Origin: an uncultured Clostridia bacterium
GTDB taxonomy: Bacteria; Bacillota; Clostridia; TANB77; CAG-465
Length of the DNA stretch: 40,130 nt
Reading direction: 5' to 3'
Assembly (NCBI GenBank): GCA_948562205.1
Contig: CAOYAN010000019.1
Location: 1 to 40,130 of the forward strand
Part shown: one piece after another, positions 8,295-16,839 of the stretch
Position numbering within the stretch: the first letter of the stretch is position 1
How the letters are laid out: each line of letters opens with the position of its first letter
Program-made: the position numbers and the translations under genes
The notes under the pieces: model-generated
What the model saw: only the letters and a program-made list of their open reading frames with translations
Databases searched by the model: none
Told to the model about the DNA's origin: nothing

Positions 8295-9179
8295 TTATAA
8301 AAACATATTAAGCCCTTTTTCTATACATTTTACTTCTAAAGGAAATTGTGGACCAAAGTCTCCATCTACATCTGGATTATCACATTTTCCTTTTATTTTA
8401 TTTATTTTTATCCATTTCTCTTTTAAATATATTATATTATCATCTTCTAAAGTATTACCTGCAAATATTTTTCCTACTATAATACCAACTTCACGAAGAC
8501 TACAATTTTTAATTATCATAATATCTAACAAGCCATCTTGAACACTCGAATTATCAGTAAACTTATCAATTCCACCAACACTACTTCCATTAAATATTAA
8601 AAACAAATTTATCTTTTCTATAAATATATCTGTCTCTGTTTCAATCTTTACACTAAATGGTCTAAATTTAAATAACTCTTTTGCACCTGTCATAAAATAT
8701 GAAGCTTTTCCAAAAGTATTTTTAAGATTTTTATCAGCTCTAATCGAAGTATTTGTAAAAAGACCTGCAGAGCAAACATTTATAAAATATTTGTCATTAA
8801 CAAGACCTACATCAATTGGTTGAATATTTCTTGTTAGTATTTTATCTATACATTCAGAAAAATTGTTTGGCATCTTTATATGTCTTGCAAAATCATTAGA
8901 TGTACCAGCTGGTATAATACCAAGAGGTGTTTTTATATTATTTTTCATCATAACATTTACAACTCTATTTACTGTTCCATCTCCACCAGCAACTACTATA
9001 CCATATAAATCTTCTTTATCTGCATCTTTTAAATACTCATATAAATTGGTTTTATTTCCTGCTCTAAACACAGACACTTCAATTCCATTTTGCATAAATT
9101 TTTCAATTATTGTATCTAAAAAATATCTAAACTTACTTTGTCCTGCACTTGAGTTATATATAAGTTTTATCTTTTTCAT
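8295..9179 (-). CDS. Diacylglycerol/lipid kinase family protein, 294 aa
   Basis: A soluble DgkB/YegS-type lipid kinase. The N-terminal domain has the nucleotide-binding GGDGTVNRVVN (around residues 65-75) and GIIPAGTSNDFARH (about 92-105). The C-terminal part has the family DGLLDIMI segment and ends with the VDGD.. phosphate/metal loop. The role in Firmicutes is recycling of diacylglycerol or a related lipid during lipoteichoic acid synthesis; the exact substrate is inference. The start codon follows GAAGGGTGGTATAA. It is the first gene of the operon that continues to the dGTPase, leuS and the GGDEF protein, from a strong promoter 35-63 bp upstream. Confidence 0.88.
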   Translation of the reverse strand: MKKIKLIYNSSAGQSKFRYFLDTIIEKFMQNGIEVSVFRAGNKTNLYEYLKDADKEDLYGIVVAGGDGTVNRVVNVMMKNNIKTPLGIIPAGTSNDFARHIKMPNNFSECIDKILTRNIQPIDVGLVNDKYFINVCSAGLFTNTSIRADKNLKNTFGKASYFMTGAKELFKFRPFSVKIETETDIFIEKINLFLIFNGSSVGGIDKFTDNSSVQDGLLDIMIIKNCSLREVGIIVGKIFAGNTLEDDNIIYLKEKWIKINKIKGKCDNPDVDGDFGPQFPLEVKCIEKGLNMFL

Positions 9180-9213
9180 TTATACCACCCTTCAAGGTAA
9201 ATTAATCAATTCT

Positions 9214-9242
9214 ATTATATTATATTAATGCCAAAAATTCAA
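9214..9242 (-). promoter_or_regulatory. Promoter of the lipid kinase-dgt-leuS-GGDEF operon
   Basis: The -35 TTGAAT (9237-9242) and -10 TATAAT (9214-9219) are 17 bp apart, reading into the gene that starts at 9179. Confidence 0.75.
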
Positions 9243-9297
9243 GAAAAATAAACAAATTCTATTAGTTTATGTAGATTTTATATACTAATTTTTGTAA

Positions 9298-9345
9298 AAC
9301 TAAAGCTGTAACTTATATAAATTTGTTACAGTTTATTTTTTTACT
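9298..9345. repeat. Inverted repeat CTGTAAC / GTTACAG with T-run
   Basis: A 7-bp stem with a 12-nt loop, followed on the plus strand by TTTATTTTTTT, lies between the terminator of the DUF21 gene and the promoter of the lipid kinase. No plus-strand gene precedes it. It may be a second, backup terminator or the end of an unannotated plus-strand RNA. Confidence 0.4.
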
Positions 9346-9353
9346 TCTAGCCA

Positions 9354-9393
9354 AAGAAAAAAATAATCAAATAGTACATACTACTTGATTATT
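9354..9393 (-). terminator. Terminator of the DUF21/CBS gene
   Basis: On the minus strand AATAATCAAGTAGTA pairs with TACTATTTGATTATT (one mismatch), followed by TTTTTTC. Confidence 0.85.
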
Positions 9394-9396
9394 TAA

Positions 9397-10434
9397 TTAT
9401 ACATGAGAGAACTCATCAAAAAAGTTTCCAACAAGCCTTGATAACATATCTGACATTGTAACAATTCCTTCTACATTTCTATTACTTGATATAACTATTG
9501 CCATAGCTTTAGAATTAAGTCTCATTATTTTAAAAGTATCGTCAACTTTATCATTTTTATCAATAAAAAGTGCTGGTCTAATTAATTTTTTTATATCTAT
9601 TTCTTTTGATTTATCTTTAATTTTTGCATACTCATAAATTATATCTTTTACATTTAAAATTCCAATTATATTATCTATATTTCCATCATATACTGGTATT
9701 CTTGTAAATCCACGTTTTCCAATAAGTTCCATTAAAGTTTTATAACTTGTGTTAATATCAATAAACTCTACCTTATCTCTTGGAACTAAAATATCTTTTA
9801 TACATAAATCATCAAACTTTAATGCATTAAGTAAAAGTCTTTTTTCATCTGCATCAAATATACCAATATCTTTTCCCTCAGCTATTATAAGTTTTAATTC
9901 TCTTTCAGTAAGTTTTTCTTGTTTTTCATCTTTTATATGTAAGATCTTACATATAACTTTTAAGGAACTATTTAAAATTACTTCAAATGGATATATTAAC
10001 TTGCTTACAAAATAAACTATATATACAAGTGACATAGAAGCCTTTTCTGGATAATTTTTAGCTATCTTTTTGGGTAGTAAATCACCTAATATAAGTGATA
10101 CATAAGATAATATTACAGTAATTATTATCATAGAAATTATATATATAGCCGTATAATCAAGTGGTAATATTTTAAGATTTTCTATAAGTGATTTTAAAAA
10201 TGTCTCTGCAGCAAATCCACTTGATGCAAATTCAAGTAATGTAATACTAATCTTTATTGTAGCAAAAAATTTATTTTGCTTATTTAATAATTCCTTTAAA
10301 AGTCTTGCTTTTTTATTTCCTTTTTTGGCAAGTTGTGCTATCTTGCTTCTATTTAAATAAATAAATGCCTCATCACTAGCTGAAAAAACAGCTTTTATAA
10401 GTATTAGTATTAGTAATATTATAAAATTTTTCAT
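9397..10434 (-). CDS. DUF21/CBS-domain membrane protein (CNNM/hemolysin-like), 345 aa
   Basis: A member of the CNNM/YhdP/HlyC family. The N-terminal DUF21 membrane domain (about 1-170) has three to four hydrophobic segments and the conserved SASDEAFIYLNRSKIAQLA and LILGDLLPKKIA motifs. A CBS pair (about 200-335) contains ILVPRDKVEFID and TRIPVYDGNIDNIIGILNVKD. Family members act in Mg2+/Co2+ efflux or metal tolerance. This copy ends straight after the second CBS domain (GNFFDEFSHV) and lacks the CorC/HlyC C-terminal domain of the common 420-440-aa forms. It is in an operon with the upstream gene, which ends 13 bp before its start. AGAGGTAAAT precedes the ATG. Confidence 0.87.
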   Translation of the reverse strand: MKNFIILLILILIKAVFSASDEAFIYLNRSKIAQLAKKGNKKARLLKELLNKQNKFFATIKISITLLEFASSGFAAETFLKSLIENLKILPLDYTAIYIISMIIITVILSYVSLILGDLLPKKIAKNYPEKASMSLVYIVYFVSKLIYPFEVILNSSLKVICKILHIKDEKQEKLTERELKLIIAEGKDIGIFDADEKRLLLNALKFDDLCIKDILVPRDKVEFIDINTSYKTLMELIGKRGFTRIPVYDGNIDNIIGILNVKDIIYEYAKIKDKSKEIDIKKLIRPALFIDKNDKVDDTFKIMRLNSKAMAIVISSNRNVEGIVTMSDMLSRLVGNFFDEFSHV

Positions 10435-10447
10435 ATTTACCTCTTTA

Positions 10448-11578
10448 TTATTTGTTTACATTTGCTGTTTGTTTTTGTTCTATGTTTGTATATTTATCAA
10501 TATAAAATTCCTTTACTTTTCTTTTTGTAACTAAAGACATAAAATTAGAATCATAATTATAAAGATATACTCCCATCTCATTTTTTATCTTATAAAATAT
10601 AGTTGTATCAATATTTTGTAATATTTCAACTGCAGCAGATATTACTTTTTCTTTTTCTTTCGTATCTAATTTTATTCTCCATAAAGTATTACCATCTTCT
10701 ACATTTATATAATAAAGATAGCCATCTGCTAAAAACATATATTTTGTTCCATCTACTTCTTTTATATCACCTTTATCTGATACACTTTTTATATCATCTA
10801 ATTTTTCTTCACCAGTCCCATCTTTATTTACCATATATATTTTATTATCATCTTGTTTGTTTACATAATAAATTTTTGTATCATCTAAAACAGCATATGA
10901 TACATTAGAGTCTTTTGTAATCTCTCTTTTATTATCTCCATTTCTATCAAAAGCTATTATACTTTTTTTAATTTTTTCGTCTTTTACTACAAATACAGTA
11001 TTATCATCTACTAATAATTGGATTGCAATATCAATATCAAAATCTTTTATTTCTTTTGTATCAATATCTATAGACTTTAATTTATTATCTAAAGTTATAT
11101 AGTAAATCATATTTTTGCTTAAAACATACTTTAAAACATCTTTTTCTACTAAATTTTCAAATTCATTTGTATTCCTATCTAACCTATAAATTCCTTTTTG
11201 TTTTAAACCATAAATATAATTTTCTTCTACAGATATATCTGAGAGTCCACTATTTGAATAGATTGATTTTTCATCAAATCCATCTGAGTGTATGCTACTT
11301 AAAGAATATACTGGATCATAAGTGTATCCTTCTGTAACATAAAAAATATTATATACTTTTTGTGCTTCAACATCTAAGTCACTAGTATATTTGAAATTAT
11401 TTGCCCTTTTATACACACAGTATTGTACTAATATATATACTACAAGAAAAGTTACAAGAAAAAACATAAAATATGTAATCTTACTTCTTTTCTTTAAACT
11501 TCTTGCTGTTTTCTTTTTTCTTTTTAAGTATTCTTTTCTAGTTATTTCTTCATCTGCATCTAATTGTAATCTTTGCAT
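10448..11578 (-). CDS. Membrane-anchored DUF5050-like beta-propeller protein, 376 aa
   Basis: A basic cytosolic N-terminus (about 35 aa, many Lys/Arg) is followed by one membrane helix (about 38-58) and a roughly 310-residue extracytoplasmic part. The latter consists of short repeated units with the pattern D..IYY(V/I)N..D..I......G......., typical of DUF5050 and other propeller-like repeats (for example KIYYVNKQDDNKIYMVNKDG and YLYYINVEDGNTLWRIKLD). The function is unknown; proteins of this build often serve as cell-envelope sensors or scaffolds. I prefer ATG 11578 because GAAAAGGGG is 10 nt upstream. The ATG at 11587 would leave only 1 nt. It is the first gene of a two-gene operon with the DUF21 protein. 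Confidence 0.75.
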   Translation of the reverse strand: MQRLQLDADEEITRKEYLKRKKKTARSLKKRSKITYFMFFLVTFLVVYILVQYCVYKRANNFKYTSDLDVEAQKVYNIFYVTEGYTYDPVYSLSSIHSDGFDEKSIYSNSGLSDISVEENYIYGLKQKGIYRLDRNTNEFENLVEKDVLKYVLSKNMIYYITLDNKLKSIDIDTKEIKDFDIDIAIQLLVDDNTVFVVKDEKIKKSIIAFDRNGDNKREITKDSNVSYAVLDDTKIYYVNKQDDNKIYMVNKDGTGEEKLDDIKSVSDKGDIKEVDGTKYMFLADGYLYYINVEDGNTLWRIKLDTKEKEKVISAAVEILQNIDTTIFYKIKNEMGVYLYNYDSNFMSLVTKRKVKEFYIDKYTNIEQKQTANVNK

Positions 11579-11613
11579 AGACACCATGCCCCTTTTCTTT
11601 TGTTTCTAAAATA

Positions 11614-11642
11614 ATTATATAATAATTTTATATGTTTGTAAA
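11614..11642 (-). promoter_or_regulatory. Promoter of the DUF5050-DUF21 operon
   Basis: TTTACA (11637-11642), 17 bp, TATAAT (11614-11619). A second overlapping pair, TTGTCA-17-TAAAAT, starts about 10 bp further upstream. Confidence 0.65.
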
Positions 11643-11662
11643 CGATTTGACAAAAGATTATA

Positions 11663-11726
11663 GAAAAAAATAAATGTACTAAAATTTGAACTTAAAATAT
11701 AAACTTTTTATTCAAATTAGTACATC
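11663..11726 (-). terminator. Terminator of the sortase gene
   Basis: On the minus strand ATGTACTAA-TTTGAA pairs with TTCAAA-TTTTAGTACAT across a 20-nt loop and is followed by TTATTTTTTT. Confidence 0.8.
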
Positions 11727-11739
11727 TATATATAATTTT

Positions 11740-12549
11740 TTATTTTTTTCTTTCCTCTTCAGCATATAATTTTGCATGAACTGCTATTCTTCTTGTACTA
11801 TCTGCAGTACAAGTTGAAAGTGTTAATATCCTATCTGGTGGTGCTACTGCTATATTAAAATCAATACTAGATCTGCTCTTTATTGTATTTAAAAACTCAG
11901 CATAAGTATCATCACTACCAAAATTTGTTATTAAATAATATGATTCTGGATCAATAATATATGTTGAAAATACTTTATATATTCTTGTTTTATCTTTAGT
12001 ATAAATATATATTTCCACATCATTTCCATATTTACCTGCTTGAAGATCTTGAAGATCAGCAAACATAAGACCACTTTTTATATTGTGACCATAAATTACA
12101 CTGTTATCATCTGTAAAATCTCCTTTATTCCTATAATCCATAAATGGCCATCCAAACCAACTATAATTTTTATCAAATGATCTTCTAAGATAAAAATCAT
12201 TATCATAAGATTTTAAAATAGCATAATCTATTGCTGTACCTTTTATTGTGATCCATCCTACTACATCACTATTCATCTCTTCTAATTTGTCAAAATCTAT
12301 TCCAAAACTTGCTCCAAGACTAGATAGATTATCATCTGGCTCTATTTTAACAGCATCATTAATATTTTTAATTGTATCATTACTTGCCTTATTTGTTCTT
12401 AAATAATCAAATAATACATACCCAGAATAAGAAAGTGCAAATAAACAAACAATAAGTATTATATATGCTACTACTTTTTTTATAATAGTTCCAATACTCT
12501 TTTTATTTTTTTTCTCTTTTACTTCCTCATTTAAATTATTCTCATTCAT
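11740..12549 (-). CDS. srtB: Class B sortase, 269 aa
   Basis: A membrane-anchored transpeptidase that joins surface proteins to the cell wall. A Lys-rich cytosolic start is followed by one membrane helix (about 24-44) and the sortase barrel. Catalytic residues are visible: His 155 in VIYGHNIKSG, Cys 247 in TLSTCT and the Arg pair 253-254 in TRRIAVHAKL. The YNDFYLRRSF- and WFGWPFMD-type motifs before the His are those of class B. I choose ATG 12549 because GGAG lies 10 nt upstream; the longer frame to 12606 has no ribosome binding site. It follows the dprA-like gene by 77 bp. A likely client is the Cna-B protein at 24913-29253. Confidence 0.92.
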   Translation of the reverse strand: MNENNLNEEVKEKKNKKSIGTIIKKVVAYIILIVCLFALSYSGYVLFDYLRTNKASNDTIKNINDAVKIEPDDNLSSLGASFGIDFDKLEEMNSDVVGWITIKGTAIDYAILKSYDNDFYLRRSFDKNYSWFGWPFMDYRNKGDFTDDNSVIYGHNIKSGLMFADLQDLQAGKYGNDVEIYIYTKDKTRIYKVFSTYIIDPESYYLITNFGSDDTYAEFLNTIKSRSSIDFNIAVAPPDRILTLSTCTADSTRRIAVHAKLYAEEERKK

Positions 12550-12626
12550 TTTATCACATCTCCAATTAAACATTACAAATATATTATATATCAAATCATT
12601 TTTCAATACAATAATTTTTATTTTTT

Positions 12627-13406
12627 TTATATAAATTTATCTAAATCATATTTATTTAATAAAACTGTTGCTCCCTCTTGAATTAAATAGTTTGAAAAAT
12701 AATGATTTTTATTAAATATATTACCTGGAACCACAAGTATTTCTTTTCCATTTTCTAGGACATTGCATACCATTTCTTTTGTATCTTTATTATATTTTGC
12801 CTCAATTATTAATAAATAATCAATAATTCCAAGTATTATCTCAAGTTTTATATTATCATTTAAAACTAGTATGGATGGATTTTCTAAATTATTTATATAA
12901 TTTTCATCAAATATATTTTCTCTTTTTACTAAAAAATTACACTCTTTACTATCCCCTATGATAAGCATCTTATTTTTCATATAATAGTTAAAATACTTAT
13001 ATACTTTTTTACCAAATTTACTTAAATTTTCATCATACACATATATAATTTTTTTATCATTAAATTTAATATCACCATATGTAAATATAACTAGTGGTGG
13101 ATTATATATATTAAGTAAATTTTTAGGATATTCTTTTGAAATAATTGGAATGATTTTTATATTTTGATTTTTAAGATTTATATATATTTTATCTAGATTA
13201 TCTTTTAATTCTTTTGAAATAAGTTTTGAATAAACTTTTTTTGGTATAAAATTTTTTTTTGAATAAATAATATTTTTAAATTTTTCAATGTCTTTTGTAC
13301 ACTTAAACAATGTAGAAACATCAGAAAATATATTAATAAGACCTAAATATGCATCATAATTTAAATCATCTATTAACATCAGCCATAAATATTCTTTTTC
13401 TATAAT
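12627..13406 (-). CDS. dprA: Reduced DprA-like protein with probable non-ATG start
   Basis: Two DprA signatures survive: YPKNLLNIYNPPLVIFTYGD (residues 84-103 counted from ATG 13379) and, near the end, ILVVPGNIF...SNYLIQEGATVL. The central Rossmann part that binds ssDNA is mostly lost: there is no GSR..YG loop (VYDENLSKFG instead) and no SGLARGID/H segment, and the region is about 60-80 residues too short. The first ATG (13379) has no ribosome binding site. The frame is open upstream and reads IIEKEYLWL, matching the usual DprA start. The only good Shine-Dalgarno (AAGGAGATGAT) precedes an ATT at 13406. Either a rare ATT/ATA start is used or the gene is decaying. It lies 40 bp after rbgA. Confidence 0.7.
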   Translation of the reverse strand: MIEKEYLWLMLIDDLNYDAYLGLINIFSDVSTLFKCTKDIEKFKNIIYSKKNFIPKKVYSKLISKELKDNLDKIYINLKNQNIKIIPIISKEYPKNLLNIYNPPLVIFTYGDIKFNDKKIIYVYDENLSKFGKKVYKYFNYYMKNKMLIIGDSKECNFLVKRENIFDENYINNLENPSILVLNDNIKLEIILGIIDYLLIIEAKYNKDTKEMVCNVLENGKEILVVPGNIFNKNHYFSNYLIQEGATVLLNKYDLDKFI

Positions 13407-13432
13407 ATCATCTCCTTAAAATAAAAGTGAAG

Positions 13433-13454
13433 AGTACTTAAAATTTTAAGTACT
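13433..13454. terminator. 22-bp perfect palindrome at the rbgA stop
   Basis: AGTACTTAAAATTTTAAGTACT overlaps the rbgA stop codon. On the minus strand it is followed by CTTCACTTTTATTTT, so it may act as a weak terminator or attenuator between rbgA and dprA. Confidence 0.5.
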
Positions 13455-14343
13455 ACTTACTTCTTCTAAACTAATTTTTCCTATTTTGCCACTTTTAAAA
13501 TCTTCTAAAAAACAATTTGCAGCTTTTGTCATATCAACATTTCCACCTGATACTAAACATCCTCTTTTTCTTCCAATAAGTTCCAAAATATCATAACTAT
13601 CTAAATCATAAATGCTTTCATCAAGTTTGTATTTTGAAATCAAAAGTTTACTATATCTAGTAGAATTTAAAAGCATTCTAATTCCATCACATGCAAGTTC
13701 TTCTGCATCTAATATATCAGGATTTATATTTCCTGTAAGTGCTAGTTTTAGCCCTGCGTTATTTCCGCTTAAATTAGGCCATAAAAGACCTGGAGTATCT
13801 AGTAAATCTATATTTGATGATACTCTTATCCATTGTTTTTTCTTTGTAACACCTGGTCTATTTCCAACATTTGCACTATTTTTACCAGATATTTTATTTA
13901 TTATTGTAGACTTTCCAACATTTGGTATTCCAACAACTAAAACTCTATATATTGGATTTATATTGATACTTTTATTTTTGTTTTTTTCAGCATATATCTT
14001 ACTTCCTATAGTTTTTATTTTATCTATAATATTTTTAATATCTCCTGGAACAGATGAATTGGTTGAAATGCAACAAATATTTTTACTTTCAAAATATTTT
14101 TTCCAAGTACTTACCACACTATCATCTGCAAGATCTGCTTTATTTAATATTACAATTCTCTCTTTATTTTTAGCAAGTTCATCTATAAGTGGATTTCTAC
14201 TTGCTAGAGGTATCCTTGCATCAAGTATTTCTATTACTATATCAATTAATTTTAAACTTTCTTTTATTTCATTTTGAGCTTTAACCATATGTCCGTGGAT
14301 ACCAATTAATTGAAGTTTTGTGACAATTTTCGTTATTGTTCAT
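13446..14343 (-). CDS. rbgA: Ribosome biogenesis GTPase RbgA/YlqF with apparent N-terminal frameshift
   Basis: A circularly permuted GTPase needed for late 50S subunit assembly. From ATG 14288 the order of motifs is NKAD (G4), GIPNVGKST (G1), a Thr-rich loop with RPGVTKKKQW (G2) and DTPG (G3), followed by the C-terminal helical domain. The family begins with INWFPGHMAKA. Here the 14333-15352 gene overlaps an ATG at 14343, preceded by AGAAGGAGATGAAAAGA, which reads 12 codons and then INWYP. The next bases, CGGACATATG, put GHMVKA in the +1 frame because of one extra C (position 14295). The internal ATG 14288 has no ribosome binding site. Either a sequencing error, a real frameshift or a truncated start explains this. 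Confidence 0.85.
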
Positions 14344-15352
14344 TCTTTTCATCTCCTTCTATATCTAAATATAAATTTATTTCATCTTCCGTTGGTAATT
14401 TATCCAATATATCTTTTGGTATATATTCATTTAGTTTATAAGAAGATACGCCTATTGGCAAATTAGTCCCTTTAAGTGACCATTCAACACTTAATCTATC
14501 TTTTTCCTTACATAGCAATAATCCAATTGTTGGATTATCCATTTCTTTTTTTAATGTTTCATCTATAGCAGTTACATAAAAACCTAATTGTCCAATAAAT
14601 TCTGGTTTAAATGAAGTTGCTTTTAGTTCAACAACAACAAAACATCTAAGTTCTAAATGATAAAATAATAAATCTATATAATAGTCTTTATCTTCCATCG
14701 AAATTTTGTACTGATTTCCTACAAAACTAAAGCCTTTTCCAAGTTCAACTAGTAAATTCTTAATTTTATCTATCATTGCATTTTCTAATTCTTGTTCTTT
14801 ATACTCTTCTTTTAAAGTAATAAAATCAAAAATATATGGATCTTTAATAGTATTATTTACTAAATCACTATCTTTTGGTGGTAATGATAAATTGAAATTA
14901 TTATTGCTATTACCTATTCTTTTATGAAATTCCGTTTCAATTTGAACTAATAATACATTTCTACTCCAACCATTTTTTATAGTATTTTCTGCATATATTT
15001 TTCTAATTTCTTTATCCTTAATTTTTTCTATAAGCAATAAATTGTGCCCCCAAGGTAATTTGGCAACAAGCTGTTGCCATTTTTCATCTTCTGCATATTC
15101 TTCATAGAATAATCTCATAGATCTTATATTTCTCTCAGAAAAGCCTTTCATATTAGGAAATGTTAATTTTAACTCTGTAGAAACTTGTTTAGTAAAATTA
15201 TTTCCATAAGCTTTATTTTCTGAAACTATTTTTCCTAATCTAAAATATAACATAATTAAATTATTATTTACTTCTTGCATAGTTTTAATTTGAGTTTTAA
15301 TTATATCTTCTTTTATATTACTTATTATTTGTTTAAAGTCTTTTTCTAGCAA
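14333..15352 (-). CDS. DUF1016 (YhcG-type) PD-(D/E)XK nuclease-like protein, 339 aa
   Basis: Belongs to the YhcG/DUF1016 family of putative nucleases. An N-terminal helical domain (about 1-170) includes FSERNIRSMRLFYEEY and LPWGHNLLLIEKI. The C-terminal nuclease core (about 210-320) shows DYYIDLLFYHLELRCFVVVELKA, that is D..., then the E-L-K of the PD-(D/E)XK motif, then FIGQLGFYVTAID. The cellular role is unknown; homologues are scattered and often lie in accessory regions or near restriction systems. The start is a TTG preceded by AAAGGAGATGATAAA. Its last codons overlap the predicted start of rbgA by 11 bp, so it is translationally coupled to a core gene although itself accessory. Confidence 0.9.
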   Translation of the reverse strand: MLEKDFKQIISNIKEDIIKTQIKTMQEVNNNLIMLYFRLGKIVSENKAYGNNFTKQVSTELKLTFPNMKGFSERNIRSMRLFYEEYAEDEKWQQLVAKLPWGHNLLLIEKIKDKEIRKIYAENTIKNGWSRNVLLVQIETEFHKRIGNSNNNFNLSLPPKDSDLVNNTIKDPYIFDFITLKEEYKEQELENAMIDKIKNLLVELGKGFSFVGNQYKISMEDKDYYIDLLFYHLELRCFVVVELKATSFKPEFIGQLGFYVTAIDETLKKEMDNPTIGLLLCKEKDRLSVEWSLKGTNLPIGVSSYKLNEYIPKDILDKLPTEDEINLYLDIEGDEKNEQ

Positions 15353-15500
15353 TTTATCATCTCCTTTATTTTAATTATCAATTTTCCATAAGTCGTACTT
15401 ACTTTTATTTTTCAATCTTTTGTTACTAAAAATATAAAAATAAATTCATAAAGAAGTCTTTATTTATAATGTATTGGAAGTGATTTTTATAAAATTTCAA

Positions 15501-15916
15501 CTACCCAATTAATTGTCGTATTTTGTCAAAATTAGGCAAAATATCTGCATCATCTACACATAACTCCTCTAAAGTAGCTCCATTTTTACTACTTCTATGA
15601 TTATAAACACAACTTAATACTCTATCCATTTTCTCCACGAGAAATCATCTGTCTTTTATTTTGTTCATAATCAGAAGATATTAGTTTTAATGTTATAAAA
15701 TTAGTTTCCTTAAAAATTCTTGGTAATTCTCTTGTTCTTAAATCATTAAAATCTAAAGCAATTATATTTTTTAACCCTTTATTATGAAAGTAATTTAAAA
15801 GAGTTATTGAACTCTCCAACATAATCTCTTCTTCATACTTTTCTTCATATACATTATTTGATATTCCAAAATCTGGAATCATATTTTGCTCAAAATATAA
15901 ATATAAAATCTTTCAT
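15501..15916 (-). pseudogene. Broken P-loop kinase-like gene remnant
   Basis: Three frame segments line up into one protein-like sequence. ATG 15916, after GGAGAAAAA, reads MKDFIFIF and then hits TGA at a TTTT run (15892-15895). One base fewer would continue into the 15882 frame (MIPDFGISNN... to ISRGENG). That frame stops at 15622, while the +1 frame continues from ATG 15629 (MDRVLSCVYNHR...) to 15501. The MKDFIFIF start is what precedes a P-loop in this type of kinase, but the glycine-rich loop is gone. Two frameshifts plus an internal deletion mark it as dead. The RGEN motif resembles the RGNN of the two intact neighbours. Confidence 0.65.
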
Positions 15917-15963
15917 TTTTTCTCCAATCTGTATACATAACTAATGATAAATTTAAATACTAT

Positions 15964-16779
15964 CTATTTTTCAGTTAAAATTTTTTCCCAATCAATGCTA
16001 ATAATATCTTTTACTTTTAAATTATGTTTTTTTAGATACTCTCCAACTTTTAAATAGCCATATACATATCCTGTCCTTACAGGCATACCTGTTTTGTTTG
16101 TATCTGAATACATATAAAAATAATCACTCATAAGTTCATTTGATGATATTTTACCACTCATATAAATTTCAATTTTATCAATATTATCTTTTACCCATCT
16201 AAATATATCTTCGTCAACAATACAATATTCAAAGTCACATTTTCCTGGCACTATTTCTTTGGAATAATTACATCCAATTCCCTCAACAATAAATCTTTCC
16301 CCAATCGAATTTTCAAATATATCTCTTTTAAAAATTTGTCCCCTAACATAATGAGTAAATTCATGAGCAAGTAATATATCAAGTTTATCTTCTAAACCAT
16401 TAGTTGACTCCAGTAGTAATATAGAAACATCTTCATCTTTATATTTAATAGAATATATAGTTGTTGTATCTAACCCAATTATAACATAAATTTTTCCATT
16501 TTTTATTTTGTAGGAAGTATCAGATTCAAATTTTTCTATTTTATCATAAATCATTTTTTCTATATTTTTATTCTTATAATATGATATTGTATTTTTTACT
16601 TTATCTATATATTTAGAATCATTTATTTTAGTTTTAATTATATTTTTATCAATTTTCTTTGGTAGAAAATACAATTTATCTAATAATTCATTGCAAAAAT
16701 AATCAGATAATGATTCTTGTAAATTTATTTCGTTTTCATTAAATAAATTTTTACACAAATTATATATTATCACTTGCAA
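15964..16779 (-). CDS. Putative zinc metallopeptidase (HEFTH, DUF2268-like), 271 aa
   Basis: No signal peptide or membrane segment. The C-terminal half carries LLAHEFTHYVRG (HEFTH at 139-143) and VEGIG with Glu 166 spaced 23 residues after the second His, which fits a gluzincin-type zinc site. The general layout resembles DUF2268 predicted Zn-dependent proteases; I am not sure of the family. The N-terminal 100 residues are charged and not recognised. The start is TTG or the GTG two codons later, both within reach of AAGGAGAGG. It sits between a broken and an intact P-loop gene. A 60-bp gap to the upstream gene suggests one transcript from the promoter at 17947-17975. Confidence 0.65.
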   Translation of the reverse strand: MQVIIYNLCKNLFNENEINLQESLSDYFCNELLDKLYFLPKKIDKNIIKTKINDSKYIDKVKNTISYYKNKNIEKMIYDKIEKFESDTSYKIKNGKIYVIIGLDTTTIYSIKYKDEDVSILLLESTNGLEDKLDILLAHEFTHYVRGQIFKRDIFENSIGERFIVEGIGCNYSKEIVPGKCDFEYCIVDEDIFRWVKDNIDKIEIYMSGKISSNELMSDYFYMYSDTNKTGMPVRTGYVYGYLKVGEYLKKHNLKVKDIISIDWEKILTEK

Positions 16780-16839
16780 TCCTCTCCTTTATATTTTTAT
16801 AAAATTTAAAATAGCTGTTAATTTTTTAATTATCTTTTT

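Noticed and set aside
13612..14277. A 221-codon plus-strand frame opposite rbgA
   Set aside because: Shadow of the GTPase gene; Ser/Leu/Phe-rich with no family motif and no ribosome binding site.
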